Part shown: positions 22,380 to 33,242 of the stretch, in pieces
How positions within the stretch are numbered: the first letter of the stretch is position 1
How the letters are laid out: each line of letters opens with the position of its first letter
Source of the DNA: Fasciola hepatica
Lineage: Eukaryota > Platyhelminthes > Trematoda > Plagiorchiida > Fasciolidae
Reading direction: 5' to 3'
NCBI GenBank assembly: GCA_948099385.1
Contig: CANUEZ040000210.1
Coordinates: forward strand, 999,501 to 1,063,500
DNA: 64,000 nucleotides
Position numbers and translations under genes: made by a program
Notes under the pieces: model-generated
What the model was told of the DNA's origin: nothing
Databases searched by the model: none
Seen by the model: only the letters and a program-made list of their open reading frames with translations

Positions 22380-23080
22380 TCTAGTATTCTTTGGTTGTGT
22401 GGATCACGGTGGACGACGGAGATGTGAATGCAGTTTTGTCACAGTGTCGAAGGATGTAGATGATATGCTCATTTGCCTACTGTGGAAAGGAATAAAGGAG
22501 TCCGGGTAGCCATTATCATGCAGAGTGGCGAGAAGATTTTCTGTCTCATTTGTGGGAGTATCCTCGATACGTATTTTGCTAACCCCGAAGAACAGGGTTC
22601 TAACTAGTGCGGGTTTGTGTCCCGTAGGGGAGAAACTACCAAAGTGAAGGTATGGTCCGGGCCATGTTTCTTTGCAAAACACTGAGAGTTGGATAGAACC
22701 ATCCGGTATTTGTGTCATTATCGCATCCAAGAAGGCTAACGAATTGTCGTCATCTGTTTCACAAGTGAGTTTAAGCTCGAATGGGCTGCTTTAAGTTTCT
22801 CCAATATTGACTGAGATCATCAGGCTTGTTCAGCACAATGAATCTGTCACCTACGTACCTTTTGTAAAAAAAAAACGGTCCCTTTGATTACCGCATTCAA
22901 CCCCATTTCAACCGTTCCCATAAAAATGTCTGTCAGGATGAGGCCGAAGGGACTACCCATGGCAACTCCGTTAACCTGTCTGCAAGCTCTTCCTTGAAAA
23001 TTGAAGCGAATGTCGTCTGAGCTCAGAATAATTAGGGGTTTGAGAATGTCCGACGGTAAAACCAGCCCGATCTTCTCTTT
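22380..23080 (-). mobile_element. PLE fragment lying within the Gypsy element
   Basis: Minus-strand reading: RQVNGVAMGSPFGLIL (RT motif, near 22,980-22,930), a run of A at 22,866-22,874 where the YVDD region has frameshifted, then SFCKETWPGPYLHFGSFSPT and HKPALVRTLFFGVSKI and DNGYPDSFIP (thumb, 22,680-22,490). It interrupts Gypsy RNase H and integrase and has opposite orientation. Confidence 0.68.
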
Positions 23081-23120
23081 TGCCTAAACTCACAAATGGA
23101 AAATAAGGTTTCATGTGGAG

Positions 23121-23122
<2 letters not shown>

Positions 23123-23189
<67 letters not shown>

Positions 23190-23205
23190 AACAAACAAAC
23201 AAACA
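23123..23205 (+). repeat. (AC)n microsatellite with (ACAA)n end
   Basis: About 30 AC units, then about five ACAA units. It abuts the PLE fragment. Apparent Thr-His and Cys-Val protein frames across it are artefacts. Confidence 0.95.
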
Positions 23206-23339
23206 CGCATTTGTACTAATTTTTGCCACCTTTTCGGGCAACACATTTCATATTCTGTGTGTGATGTTATGTGTTCACGACCGATGAGAGTATACGAAAG
23301 TAATTCCTCGCAGTATTTCTATTCTGTCTTTTTTGTTCA

Positions 23340-24010
23340 GATGTGCTAGTGGCGAAATTGGATGCAGACATCTGCACTACGCCAAATCACTGCGACGTGT
23401 GGCTGTCCAAAGTCAAGTCGAGACCAAACAACAGCAACCCTTGGCTCGTAGTTTGCATCCCGTGGCGGAGGAAGACCGACATCTGTGGCCCATTCCAAGA
23501 CGGAAGCCAATCCTTAAGGCTGATAGAATCATACTCCAAATGGCCGGAGGTGTTCCTGAGGATTACACATACTACTTTGTTCGCAGCTGATGCGTTACAG
23601 AAGAGCTTCAGTCGGGAGGGAATTCCACAAGTGCTGGTGACCAATAATGAGTCACAGTTCTGTAAAAAGCGGCTGAAAAAGTCGGATATCGGCATCTGCG
23701 TACTACACCATACTACCCGTGCTCAAAAAGTGCCACAGAATTTGATGCGCCCAGTCAAAATTCTAGCAGCATCAACCAACTCGAGAAGGTTGTCTGACTC
23801 TGAGGCGTTCCTCAACAACTTCCTGCTGCAAAACCAAAATGCGGTGCATGCAACCACCAAAGAAAGTTCGGCTATTTTATTCAAATCGAGAAGACTACAG
23901 TCATCACTGATATGTCTTGATTCCAGTGGTGTCACATACTTCCATGACAATTAACTTTGACCAAATCGCGGAATCACCGCCAGACAACTTTATCAGTCTA
24001 TGGTTGTGAT
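23340..24010 (+). mobile_element. Degenerate Gypsy pol: integrase part
   Basis: A 203-codon plus-strand frame carries integrase signatures: KVKSRPNNSNPW (end of the zinc domain), CGPFQDGSQ (first Asp region decayed), SYSKWPEVF, ADALQKSFSREGIPQVLVTNNESQF (where VTDNG..F has become VTNNES, losing the second catalytic Asp), NLMRPVK, SEAFLNNFLLQNQNAVHATTKESSAILF (the C-terminal region). It continues the element at 21,420-22,240. Confidence 0.72.
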
Positions 24011-24213
24011 TACAGATCGGAATGATTCATCAGCGACATCTCAGCCAAATTCACGTTAACGTGTCGACCGAAGACTGAACGGCAGTTGTGTTGAAGTCAA
24101 TGGTCCACCTGCTCCGCTGTTGGGGACCCATGTTGTCAATTCCTTTTTAATTCAAATAAAATGGTTTCAAGTAGTTGTTTAATTTTATTTTCAAAATGTT
24201 CCTTTCATTTCAG

Positions 24214-24355
24214 AATAACCTTACGCGTTTCTTTCGTCGTCCTGTTTGTTATGCCCGTCAGGTGACCGAATGTCATCCACAGGCAATACCACCGGATCCG
24301 AGGACTTCGGAGCTGCTGTGCGAACCCGCGAAAGGTTTCAAAGTCACAAAGAAAG
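24214..24355 (+). CDS. Candidate internal exon, unrecognised
   Basis: A strong acceptor (polypyrimidine run ending CATTTCAG at 24,213) precedes 142 open bases ending at a donor GTAAAG (24,356). The encoded segment has RRPVCYARQVTECHPQ and a Lys-rich end (GFKVTKK), and codon choice looks coding. The frame starts in phase 0 and ends in phase 1. The phase fits joining to 30,387 (after GTACAG), but that acceptor is weak. If not spliced, the frame runs to TAG at 24,376-24,378. No family is recognised. Confidence 0.3.
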
Positions 24356-25239
24356 GTAAAGTCTATTTATTCCACTAGCGTTATCACAGGCAACATACCC
24401 ATTCGCTTGCCAGACTCCTAAATCGACACCCTTCTTGCGGGCGGTCTTCTAGAAGGGGGCCTCTATAGTGAGCAGCCGATCACACCCTGTCTAGTACTTG
24501 TTTGACGGTACGTTTCGCGTACGCGACAACCGCAAGCGCTACTTCCAACACATTTTCTCGGCGCACGCCAGGGTGTGGTCTCTGTACTCCGGCCCCGTGA
24601 GAATGCACGCGGTTGGCACTTCACGGTCTTTTCTCGTTGATTTCCTCGACGAACACGATAGTAGAAGCTGAGGGAGAGTACCCTCCAATAAGTTCTAAAT
24701 TGAAGCGATTCGGATACTTTCTCAGTTCAAACGTTACGAATAGTGCTTTGGTCCAAACTCGTTTATGTATAAAAGCTATTAGTGGATAAGGTAATCACCA
24801 ATTATAAAGTGACCCAGATGTAGCTGCACGATTCGACTGTCAAGGCTCGACTTTACCTTATTAGTTGGATGCTGGAAAGGAAGCTGCAGCCCATTGGACC
24901 GCATGCAGAAGCGTTCGAATCAATACAGGGAGCCTTGATGCAGCATAGCGCGCTCCGAAATCATAGCATATTTGCTACTGTTAGTTCTTAACATTATTAA
25001 AACGGCTCTTCTCTGTTCACGTGGCTTCCTAATGGTGAGTAGAGCATTATTAGTGTGTCCTACATTACTTCGAACTACTGATACTTCAGCGTTTTTGATG
25101 GTTTCTGTTGTTTCATATTATTCGAAAGCAATTTCTCATCCTTACGTTTTGTCCATTTACGTCTAGTGATGTGGACAAAGAACACAACTACCAGTCGGGT
25201 CAGAAGTATACTTGAAATTCAAACATGAGTCATCAATGC

Positions 25240-25405
25240 TATGGTAGTATACACTGGAGATTCTGTCGAAATAACAGAATGAGTTGGTCAACCGTGGAAT
25301 GGTGGCTGAAGTGTACCTATGTGGAAAGCGATTCGGTTGCCCGGCTACGCTAATGTAGTACTGAGCAGTGGCATACTAGCTAGACAATTTTTATTGCAAG
25401 TCTGT
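25240..25405 (+). repeat. Dispersed repeat E, plus copy
   Basis: Reverse complement similarity to 27,090-27,240. Shared words are GGAGATTCTGTCGAAATAAC, TTGGTCAACCGTGGA and CTATGTGGAAAGCG. A shorter match (ATGGTGAGTAGAGC) lies at 25,031 and 27,370, suggesting the related region starts about 200 bases earlier. Confidence 0.6.
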
Positions 25406-26069
25406 TGACCGTGGCAGTCTATAAGACATGTCTATTTCCAAATCGTTGATTTCAGTTTGGTCGTCGAGATACCACACTAACAGTTTCTTAGTGGTACCGA
25501 TCGCTTGAACAAAATGAGCATCTCCCAGACACCATTTAAACCTCTTCCCTCAAAATTTACCCTGACGCTTGATTTTGGCAGTGTTGCTCTAATATACGTC
25601 ATACATGCATTCTGATGAACTTAAAACGAATAAACTTCCACCAAGTTCACTGGAACTTTGCAGCCATATCTTACTGTTGCTTTCATTGTGGTTTGCCGTA
25701 TAAATATTGGTCGCATCGTCACTAAGCTGGTACCGCCATACATACACTGTACCCGTTTTGTACCGTCTCACTAACTCTAGTGAGAACCCAACTCTGCCTC
25801 AGAATAGTCTCGCTTTATTAGCAAAAAAACTGAATGTACAGGTTGTTGTCATGTTTCCCTACTTGCTGCACGCAACGCATTGGTTTGACTTGTGTGGGCG
25901 ACCACACCTTGAGGCTTCAACAACGCTCGCAAGATTCATCGCTCATCTATCGGTCCACTCCATCGATCGGCTGTCTTGCCACTCGAGATTCCGTTGTCTC
26001 AAGCCTTGCGCTTAGTACGGCACCATTACGGAATTCCAACGTGGCTTGGCTGTCCGCCAACGCTGGTTT

Positions 26070-26290
26070 AACACGGTCACTCAAACATCCTTAATATCTT
26101 TTTACCAACACAAGTCTTCTCTTGCCTGTGGACTTCGGGAATTCCTCGAGTATTACGCCCCGTAATCACGTAGAGGACTTTTTCGTAGATCAACAGTCGT
26201 TTCCTGTTGATTTCGATTGCATAGAAAACAAACGGGCGATGTGGATTACCGTTATCAAACATTTCAAACACTGTTCAATGCGACGTTTTT
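26070..26290 (-). pseudogene. Probable PLE thumb scrap
   Basis: The minus-strand frame contains ITGRNTRGIPEVHRQEKTCV, which lines up with ITRRIGGAIRRSVHRKTTWS of the young PLE, and an upstream LKCLITVIHI resembling YHFNTIHPNI. Weak and short. Confidence 0.35.
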
Positions 26291-26484
26291 GCTCAAATCT
26301 CTTACTTCAGATACATTTCAGTCATGATTTACTGAAATGCCGATCTGAGAACTATTCTAGAGACGCCTGACCAAAGTTGTCGGTTTCCAAGTTTTGTTGG
26401 CGTAGATTCTGAGCGTAATTGCCTTTACACACTTATAAATACTAAAACATTATTTTCACTTCCTTCCTTATTTATTATGCAACA

Positions 26485-26640
26485 ATTTGCAACAATTCAG
26501 GAAGAGGGCCGAGGCCAAAGAAAGGCTGCCTAGTAGGAAAGTGACCGGTGGTGATGGGAATCAAACCCGGGTCGTTGTTGTCCAAAGTCCATGAGGATAA
26601 CTGTTTGACCATCGCCGGTTAGGGAACTACAAGCAGAGTA
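26485..26640 (-). repeat. SINE family B copy
   Basis: Minus-oriented. The reverse complement begins GGCGATGGTCAAACAG, contains a TTGATTCCCATCACC-like B-box region and ends in the GGCCTCGGCCCTCTTCCTGAATTGTTGC tail (split here: GGCCTCGGCCC, CTTCCTGAATTG). Related copies at 33,243, 42,495, 50,505 and 63,062. Confidence 0.65.
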
Positions 26641-27089
26641 AAGAATCCCAATAGTGTTTTGTTTAATACGTCGATTTGAACGATTACACACACGGCCCGG
26701 TACGCTGTCGCTTCATTTCCAGAATCCAACCTATTAGGAGAAGTCGGACCTTGACAATCAGGTCGTCCAACTACACTGATGTCAATTTATGATTAGTTAA
26801 GACGTTATCTGTCAATAGTTACATACTTTCTTTTACATACAAACCAGTTTGTACCGGTCAGCTCTTATCTAGCTAGCTTTTGTTGAGTGTACGAACTATT
26901 CCATTACGTTCGATCGGCCAAGTACATTCAGTTCTCACTTTCATAAATCATTGTTACTAGGAAACCGTTTCGGTATGCACTAAATAAACCACACATAAAT
27001 ATTCATTTTACTCATAAAATGATTCCTTTAGGGTGTCCTGATGATGACAGATATGCCTTGCTGGTTTCCACGGTCAGCAGGCATGCAAA

Positions 27090-27240
27090 AAAATAGTCTA
27101 GCTAATATGCCACTGTTCGTTACTACGTTGGCGTAACTGGGCAACCGAATCGCTTTCCACATAGGTGCACTTCAACCACCGATCCACGGTTGACCAACTG
27201 ACTCAGTTATTTCGACAGAATCTCCAGTTTATCCTAACGA
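27090..27240 (-). repeat. Dispersed repeat E, minus copy
   Basis: Inverted counterpart of 25,240-25,405. With it, this bounds about 1.7 kb of otherwise unrelated DNA. Confidence 0.6.
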
Positions 27241-27724
27241 ACAATGAAAGACTCGTTCGAATATCAACCCTTCATACGTTTTCTGAGTGTTCCTGGGTAG
27301 GGGCATAACCACAGGTACCTGAGATAGGTGATTGCGTTTATTCCGTGTGGTACGACAGAATCAGTATCCCGTACCAACGCTCTACTCACCATTGAAAAAA
27401 ATGGAAGTGATGTTTAGTTAATTCTTCTGTTAAAGCCGATAACTTAAAAATATGAACGACATAAGTACGGAACTATGATTTATCGGAAATTCAAAACGAA
27501 CGTGATGCTTAGTACCTGTGACCTCAGCATGATACATGGGCGAACGTGATTGACCAACTGAGAGCCAATCAAAACAAAACAAGCTGGGCGATACTGATCT
27601 ATCGATTGAATGTCAGCTGAACAAAAGAGCAACGACAAATAGGGCATTACGAAAACAGTGTTTGACAACTGTTTATGCGAATGCCTCTGTAATATCTTCT
27701 TTGTTAGGAATCCTTAGCGGTACA

Positions 27725-27815
27725 GAAACCCGCCGAGCCCCCTGTAGGACTCGAACTCTGGGTACATGACTGCGAATGACACGTTACCGTTAGTCTGTCT
27801 TGGTTGGCCCTCGAC
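27725..27815 (-). repeat. tRNA-like sequence
   Basis: The reverse complement holds ACTAACGGTAACGTGTC (A-box-like) and CCCAGAGTTCGAGTCC (canonical B box). The cloverleaf is not complete. Probably a SINE head. Confidence 0.4.
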
Positions 27816-28283
27816 AGTGTTTCACGTTCACCTAAATTGTATTGCACCCTTCCGTCACTGCCTTAGAACCGTAATAGCTCATCGCCCGCGCAGCGAACGA
27901 CTCCTATGATGAACGTCTTCTCCTTTGCGTTAGTAGATTTCATTAAAAGATGATTTGCATCCGCGGTTAGCTGACAACCGTTCGAATGAGCCATTCTGCA
28001 GCAATCTGACTTCACCCCTTTGAAGTATTTTAATAAGCCTATCATCATGAATAGTGTTCCCGAACCTTATTTCGGACAAGTTTCACAATGGTTAGCCGAT
28101 GATCTGGAAGGTCGATTATGAAATCTCTTCATCCCACGATGAGTTTGTGGTTCTTCAGAACCAGTAATCAGCAGAGAGTTGTATTTTGTCCTTGAAAAAA
28201 GCGTTATCTATGCTTGCAAGTAACACCCATTCAACTTCATGAATACTGTTGTTATTGGAATTTGGCAGACTAGACAAATTTTT

Positions 28284-28450
28284 GAAATGACCCAAATATT
28301 AAAAGTCGTTGACTCCAGCGGGATTCGAAAGAATGCATATTTACCGCCCACGCTTTAGTACCGTGGGAGCCCTGCCAATTAAGCTGAGGCCATGCCGAAG
28401 AGCTTCTGACTTCTCCCCGGGATTAACGACTTTAAACATTTGGGTCATTT
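28284..28450 (-). repeat. tRNA-like core between 26-bp inverted repeats
   Basis: Arms 28,284-28,310 and 28,425-28,450 are reverse complements at 24 of 26 positions. Between them the minus strand has A-box-like CAGCTTAATTGG and B-box-like TTCGAATCCCG. Resembles a SINE-MITE chimera. It lies 19 bases left of the target duplication of the next PLE. Confidence 0.5.
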
Positions 28451-28468
28451 CGAAAAAGTTGTTATTAA

Positions 28469-28482
28469 CAAATGTAAGCTTG
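28469..28482 (+). repeat. Target-site duplication of the third PLE, left copy
   Basis: CAAATGTAAGCTTG; the right copy at 29,923-29,936 differs at one base. Confidence 0.6.
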
Positions 28483-28618
28483 AACATAGAAGTCAATAGC
28501 ATTAGATTGCACGGTGTATTCCGGACCATTTCGCTGCATCTTCACTAGTGCATACTGCAGTCAAGGTGATCATTTATAAATGGTAAATTGAACGTTCTCA
28601 TGAGATCAAAGGCAAAAG

Positions 28619-28619
28619 T

Positions 28620-28651
<32 letters not shown>
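28619..28651 (+). repeat. (CA)n microsatellite in the PLE tail
   Basis: About 16 CA units; six or fewer at the homologous place in the 6,400 and 10,075 copies. Confidence 0.9.
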
Positions 28652-28653
<2 letters not shown>

Positions 28654-28773
28654 CTAATGGTAGCAAATAAAAACGCGTTACCAAGGCAAGGCTAACGTAA
28701 TTATCCATTCTCGCTATTTGCACAGTTGAGGGTGACGTTGGTTAATTGCTAATGCCTCCGCGTATCTCAATAA

Positions 28774-29640
28774 TCATCGATTGTTTGTGACATAAGTGAC
28801 GGTGAACGCCGTGCTCAGATTAACACAGTGGTTTGTCTCCCACACGTGTTTCGTAATGGATGACCTGAGTGTTCTGCGTGCGTTCGATGACGTCACTGAT
28901 TGTATCTGTCCGCTCATTGTTCTTTGTAACCAAACCGGAATATGTTCAACCATTCTATTACGCAGTTGTCTCTCCGTTCTGCCGATGTAGGTGGCTGAGC
29001 ACCCACACTTAAACTGGTAAATGCAATTTGACTTGGCGTGGAGAGGCAGCGGTTCTTTTATCGATGGTAGTTTCATCCGGGAGGTTGTATAGAGAATGAT
29101 GATCTTTGCGGCATAATACGTACGATTAACAGCACAGTTGAGGCGTCTGCTGATTAGGGTATTAATGTCATCACATTTGTAAGGTGACTGTAGGTAGGTT
29201 TTGGGACTGTGGTAACTTTCGTTTTGCGCGGTGGTGGCTGTAAGGGCTTGGATACAAATGATTTTGGATATCCGTTGGCCTCGAAAGTTTTGAACAAGAT
29301 ACGGCACTCTTCTTCCAGCGTGTCACTTGTACATATTTCGTGTGCCCTGTGGAACATGGCGCGGACGAGGCTGATTTTGTACTTTATGGGGGCAAAGCTG
29401 GTGAAGTGTAGATACTGTCCTGACCACGTAGTTTTGCGATGGACTGATCTTCGGATTGCTTCACCGATTCGGCGGGTAATTTCAATATCTAGGAATACGA
29501 TTTTGTTGTTGTCTTCCCCGTTTTTGGTTAGTTGAATGTTTGGGTGTATGGTGTTGAAGTGGTAGAACATTTTTTCACACTCGTCATTCGTGTTAGCAAT
29601 GATGAATATAGCGTCGATAGAGAGTGGCCTGAGCTATGAT
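28774..29640 (-). pseudogene. PLE RT/GIY-YIG remnant with the YVDD box deleted
   Basis: Two overlapping minus frames: 29,570-29,154 (RT thumb, FLDIEITRRIGEAIRRSVHR) and 29,307-28,774 (linker and GIY-YIG, CGCSATYIGRTERQ, with a different C-terminal end caused by divergence near the stop). Compared with the young PLE, 11 bases that encode V-D-D of the RT catalytic box are missing at about 29,610. RT activity is therefore impossible. Confidence 0.78.
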
Positions 29641-29922
29641 TGATTTCATAACTAACGTCATCCTCAGCTGTGCAAATAGCGAGAATGGATAATTACGTTA
29701 GCCTTGCCTTGGTAACGCGTTTTTATTTGCTACCATTAGTTGTGTGTGTGTGTGTGCACTTTTGCCTTTGATCTCATGAGAACGTTTAATTTACCATTTA
29801 TAAATGATCACCTTGACTGCAGTATGCACTAGTTAAGATTCAGCGAAATGGTCCGGAATACATCGTGCAATCTAATGCTGTTGACTTCCATGTTCAAATT
29901 TGTGTCGCGAAAGTTACGCTTT

Positions 29923-29936
29923 CAAATGTAAACTTG
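29923..29936 (+). repeat. Target-site duplication of the third PLE, right copy
   Basis: CAAATGTAAACTTG, one mismatch from 28,469-28,482. Confidence 0.6.
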
Positions 29937-30386
29937 TTGTGATCAGTACCTCGAGTTTTTTCCCCTATAGAAAACTGGTCCAGTGTCGTGCTACATTATG
30001 GTGCTGCAAGACTGCTTTTCTTTGAAAAATATTGGAAATTGACTTGTGAATTTTGATTGACTGGACCAACTACTCACAGCTGTCATATCCGTTCAGAAAC
30101 GGTTAATATGCTCTGGCTGTTCTGTGTTACAGTTTCTTCACAACTGACGCATTTTGCTAAAAATTGGGTAACAAACGATATGGTTAACAGTCATTCAGGC
30201 CACTTAGAATTTTGCTGACTGTTGTGCAAATGATCGCTTCCGTTTGAGTTAACCAAAGAAGAACTATTGATTTCTTATGTTACATGTAAGCACGATCTCA
30301 AGACGCATCAAAATTTTTATGCACATTCAGTGACAAGCGAACTGTGGAGCGCTCTAGTGTAGGGATGATTGGGCAGGAGAGTACAG

Positions 30387-30625
30387 GATACGTATACCTG
30401 ACGGATGGCAACATCCGTGATACCGGTCGTGCTTCGGGGAGAATTTCGTTCTGTCATCCAGATACAATATTTTACTGCTTACATAAGAATCGAAAATCGG
30501 GACTGTGTCCTCGTTCTGAAAATTGGCCTTTGCTAACCGATCAAATAACTTTCAAAGGATCAACTTATGATCCTAAAAATGGACTCTACGTCCGTCCACG
30601 CTCCTTAAAATTCAAATGTGACTAA
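30387..30625 (+). CDS. Candidate terminal exon, unrecognised
   Basis: The open frame (open from at least 30,344) ends in TAA-free sequence until its stop at 30,623-30,625. The peptide has YVYLTDGNIRDTG, four Cys and a final basic stretch (RPRSLKFKCD). It matches none of the mobile elements. If it is an exon, an acceptor GTACAG at 30,386 would give phase 1, matching the donor phase at 24,355. GGGCAG at 30,376 would give phase 0. No poly(A) signal is evident just downstream. Confidence 0.25.
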
Positions 30626-30629
30626 AAGG

Positions 30630-31849
30630 ATTGGTCAGGCTTGCCTGCTCTTCTTATACCAACCCAGAATGTTGAACATACTGAAGCCGTTCCTGTCCGG
30701 AACTACACATACCCAGAATCGAGAATACATCTCTGCTTCAGTACCATCTCATTTTATTAATGGAAAAAGGATAGCTTACTCAGGGTGCCAAGTGACCGCA
30801 GTCTAGAACATTGTCCGAAGCATGTTGTTTGAGAATTTTTCTCTTAATCGGGTCTTCTGGCTAATCTTTTAGTTACAAACCCGATCGACTGACTTCGTTC
30901 CGTTCGGTGAAAATGACTGTTTGGGGGATGATTGGATGATTTCGCTGTTTTGACATGAACTGATTGTGCCATCGACCCGCTTCGCTAGACAAAGCTTGCT
31001 ATTGATCTTGGACAGGCGATAACCGAACGGAACTGGGTCGTCTGTCGATGCGCCGGCCGATACCCTCATAGGTTTACACACTGCCTTGGCCAAACACCCA
31101 GCTGAAAATTCAGTTGCGCTGATGCAACATGATAAACAATCACTTCTTTCGACTGTGTCCCAAGTATCATTTATTCGCGATGCGCCCTATGAGAACCGGG
31201 TCGTTTGCTAAAGCCTCCTTATAACAAATCCTTCCCACCTTTGAGATCATACACCCCACTGTGTTCATCTCACGTTCAGTCTCGAGGCTTACTATTAAAC
31301 GTTCCCCAATTTCTCCCCTTAGAACAGAACATAGGTCGCCCATATCTGAGGTGATTTTCGAAGCTAGGGATCGTTTTCGCAATTCTTTCTAACTCTATTA
31401 CAAATGGACCCGCAAGGAACTGATACTCTATCGTTACCCCGCTCTGTTGTATTTAAAACGATCCTTCGAGAAAACAACAATGATTGATCCATCACTTGAA
31501 CCAAGCAACACACGTGGCTCAGGAAATAAGCACTAATCTTTTTCACAAACAAAATACACCAGACCGTTTTCAGACAAAATAAAAACATGTGCGCTTCCGC
31601 GTTGGTTTTGTAAGTTAAAAATAAAAAAACAAAGATCGCTGTCTTCCTCACTATTACTTGCATAAAAAAACGACCACACTATGCAACAATCGCCCAGGGA
31701 TTGGCGAACCACGTGATATATTCGTCCGTAAACAGTGGCGATTTTGACCGCACGCGATAGCGGGATGATTGACAATTGACTTGATTCAGAAAAAACAAGT
31801 ACAACATTATTGCCCTAGTTACCTGGCGCAGGTAATTTGATCGGAGAGA
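30630..31849. other. Unassigned intergenic stretch before the G-alpha-o gene
   Basis: No recognised gene or repeat. Frames are short and on both strands. Confidence 0.35.
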
Positions 31850-32855
31850 CTACGTCATCGTCGGCGGGACATACTGGCACGGCGATAAGATATGCAGACA
31901 TTCGTTTGCCTGCCACGGGATGAACGAAAACACCACCATTCCCCGACTGAACTAATCGCATGTGTTCGTGCATCCGATGGCCCTAGCCGAAAACGGTACA
32001 TCGGCCAATTGGACGCCGGACTGGTTTTTGCTAACGGGCTCACCGCACAGATCGTTGAATGAGGTGGCGATCTGCACGACACGGGTGCGCTGAGGTGCGC
32101 TCGTTCGCGTTTTCCTCTTCCAACAGCTGTTATTCCGTCTAATGGATGAAGTGCATAAAACTCTCAACCAATGAGAAACAAGAGAAGCGGACAGACGATC
32201 GTTTTCCGCACGCGTGCGTGCTCTCACATGCTTGGTTGTTCGCTTGTGTTGATCGTGGGTGACACAGGTAAGTCTGTCTCCCTCTACAGCGAGAGATGGA
32301 GGGACGGACCCACCACACCTGTCATTTTGCCCACTCCATCAACCCACAAACGACTTCCCTTCGTTCCGCGCAGATCGGTTGGGTGATTGATTCACATAGT
32401 ACTAGTGCCCAAGACCCGGCCACCCACGCACGGAAGAACACACCCCGCCGAGGATTAAACGATTTCGTCGGACACAGTCCAACCGACCCTATTCTATTCT
32501 CTATCCTAGGCTATCCAGCCCAGCGCCAGTCTCGGCCTCGCGTTGACATTGAGTCAGAACAGCGAATATCCACCGACAGCCACCTTGGTAATCGAACTGT
32601 GCGTGGCGGATAGATTCCACTGTGTAGTTTTCCGAGCAGTTTTTCCTCTGATTTCCAAGGATTTCTGACCGCAGTCTCAGTGTGTCATTGGTGTCCCGAT
32701 TTTTATTTCCACAACCCTGTTGAGAACAATCTCAATTATCAACTTTCTCGTCAGATTTTCAACGTCTCGGTAGCATTTCCGTTCGCTGACCCAGAGGAAG
32801 ACCGTGATTACTTTGTGCACCTTCTGTTTTGTGTGCCCAAGTCGAAAGAGGGAAA
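31850..32855 (+). promoter_or_regulatory. GNAO1: Presumed 5' region (promoter and 5'UTR) of the G-alpha-o gene
   Basis: About 1 kb upstream of the start codon that is richer in C and G and poorer in stops than its surroundings, and free of recognised repeats. No TATA box stands out. The transcription start cannot be placed from sequence, and a non-coding 5' exon or spliced-leader acceptor could lie here. The start context is GGAAAATGG. Confidence 0.35.
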
Positions 32856-32973
32856 ATGGGTTGTACGTTGTCAAAAGAGGAGCGTGATGCTCTTGAGCAG
32901 AGCAGAAATATCGATAAGAAGTTGAAAGAGGACGGCATGCAAGCCGCCAAAGATGTGAAACTGTTGCTTTTGG
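32856..32973 (+). CDS. GNAO1: G protein alpha-o subunit, exon 1
   Basis: Codons 1-39 plus one base. The protein starts [18 protein letters not shown], with Gly2 (myristoylation) and Cys3 (palmitoylation), the signals that hold Gi/o subunits at the inner plasma membrane. The N-terminal helix that binds G-beta-gamma follows, ending VKLLLLG. ATG at 32,856 is chosen over the in-frame 32,829 ATG because of the invariant MGC start. The donor GTGAGC at 32,974 leaves phase 1, completed by GT at 43,891. G-alpha-o couples neurotransmitter receptors to channels and adenylyl cyclase. Later exons ([18 protein letters not shown]) identify the o rather than the i class. Intron 1 is 10.9 kb. Confidence 0.95.
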
Positions 32974-33242
32974 GTGAGCTTACTTTTTATCGGAATCTGT
33001 TGGTGACTGGTATTTTACGCTAAGATGTTCACGTTTTCTACAAAAAGTAACGATTCATGAAATGAATAACAGAAAACATACTATGTAGAAAATGGAATAT
33101 TTCTCCTGAATGTTGTACTTGTGTTCATCATACATAAAATGTGACTGTGAAAGTTGTTCCATGGCTGCATACCAGAGCAACTTGGTCAGTTTACTTTATC
33201 TAGAAATTAACAATTAGGGGGTCTTTGCATCCTTCGTTTATT

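Larger units (their letters stand above)
28483..29922 (-). mobile_element. Third PLE: 5'-truncated, inverted 3' tail at its 5' side
   Basis: The minus-strand element has the 3' tail at 28,483-28,770, the ORF remnant at 28,774-29,640, then an inverted copy of the tail (29,650-29,922). It is a close relative of the young PLE at 6,312-10,254. Lesions are an ~8-base deletion near 29,197 that shifts frame and an 11-base deletion near 29,610. The tail contains a (CA)n tract at 28,619-28,651 that is much shorter in the other copies. A 14-bp target duplication with one mismatch bounds it. Confidence 0.8.

Noticed and set aside
23032..23349. Frames rich in Cys-Val or Thr-His
   Set aside because: Products of translating the (AC)n microsatellite.
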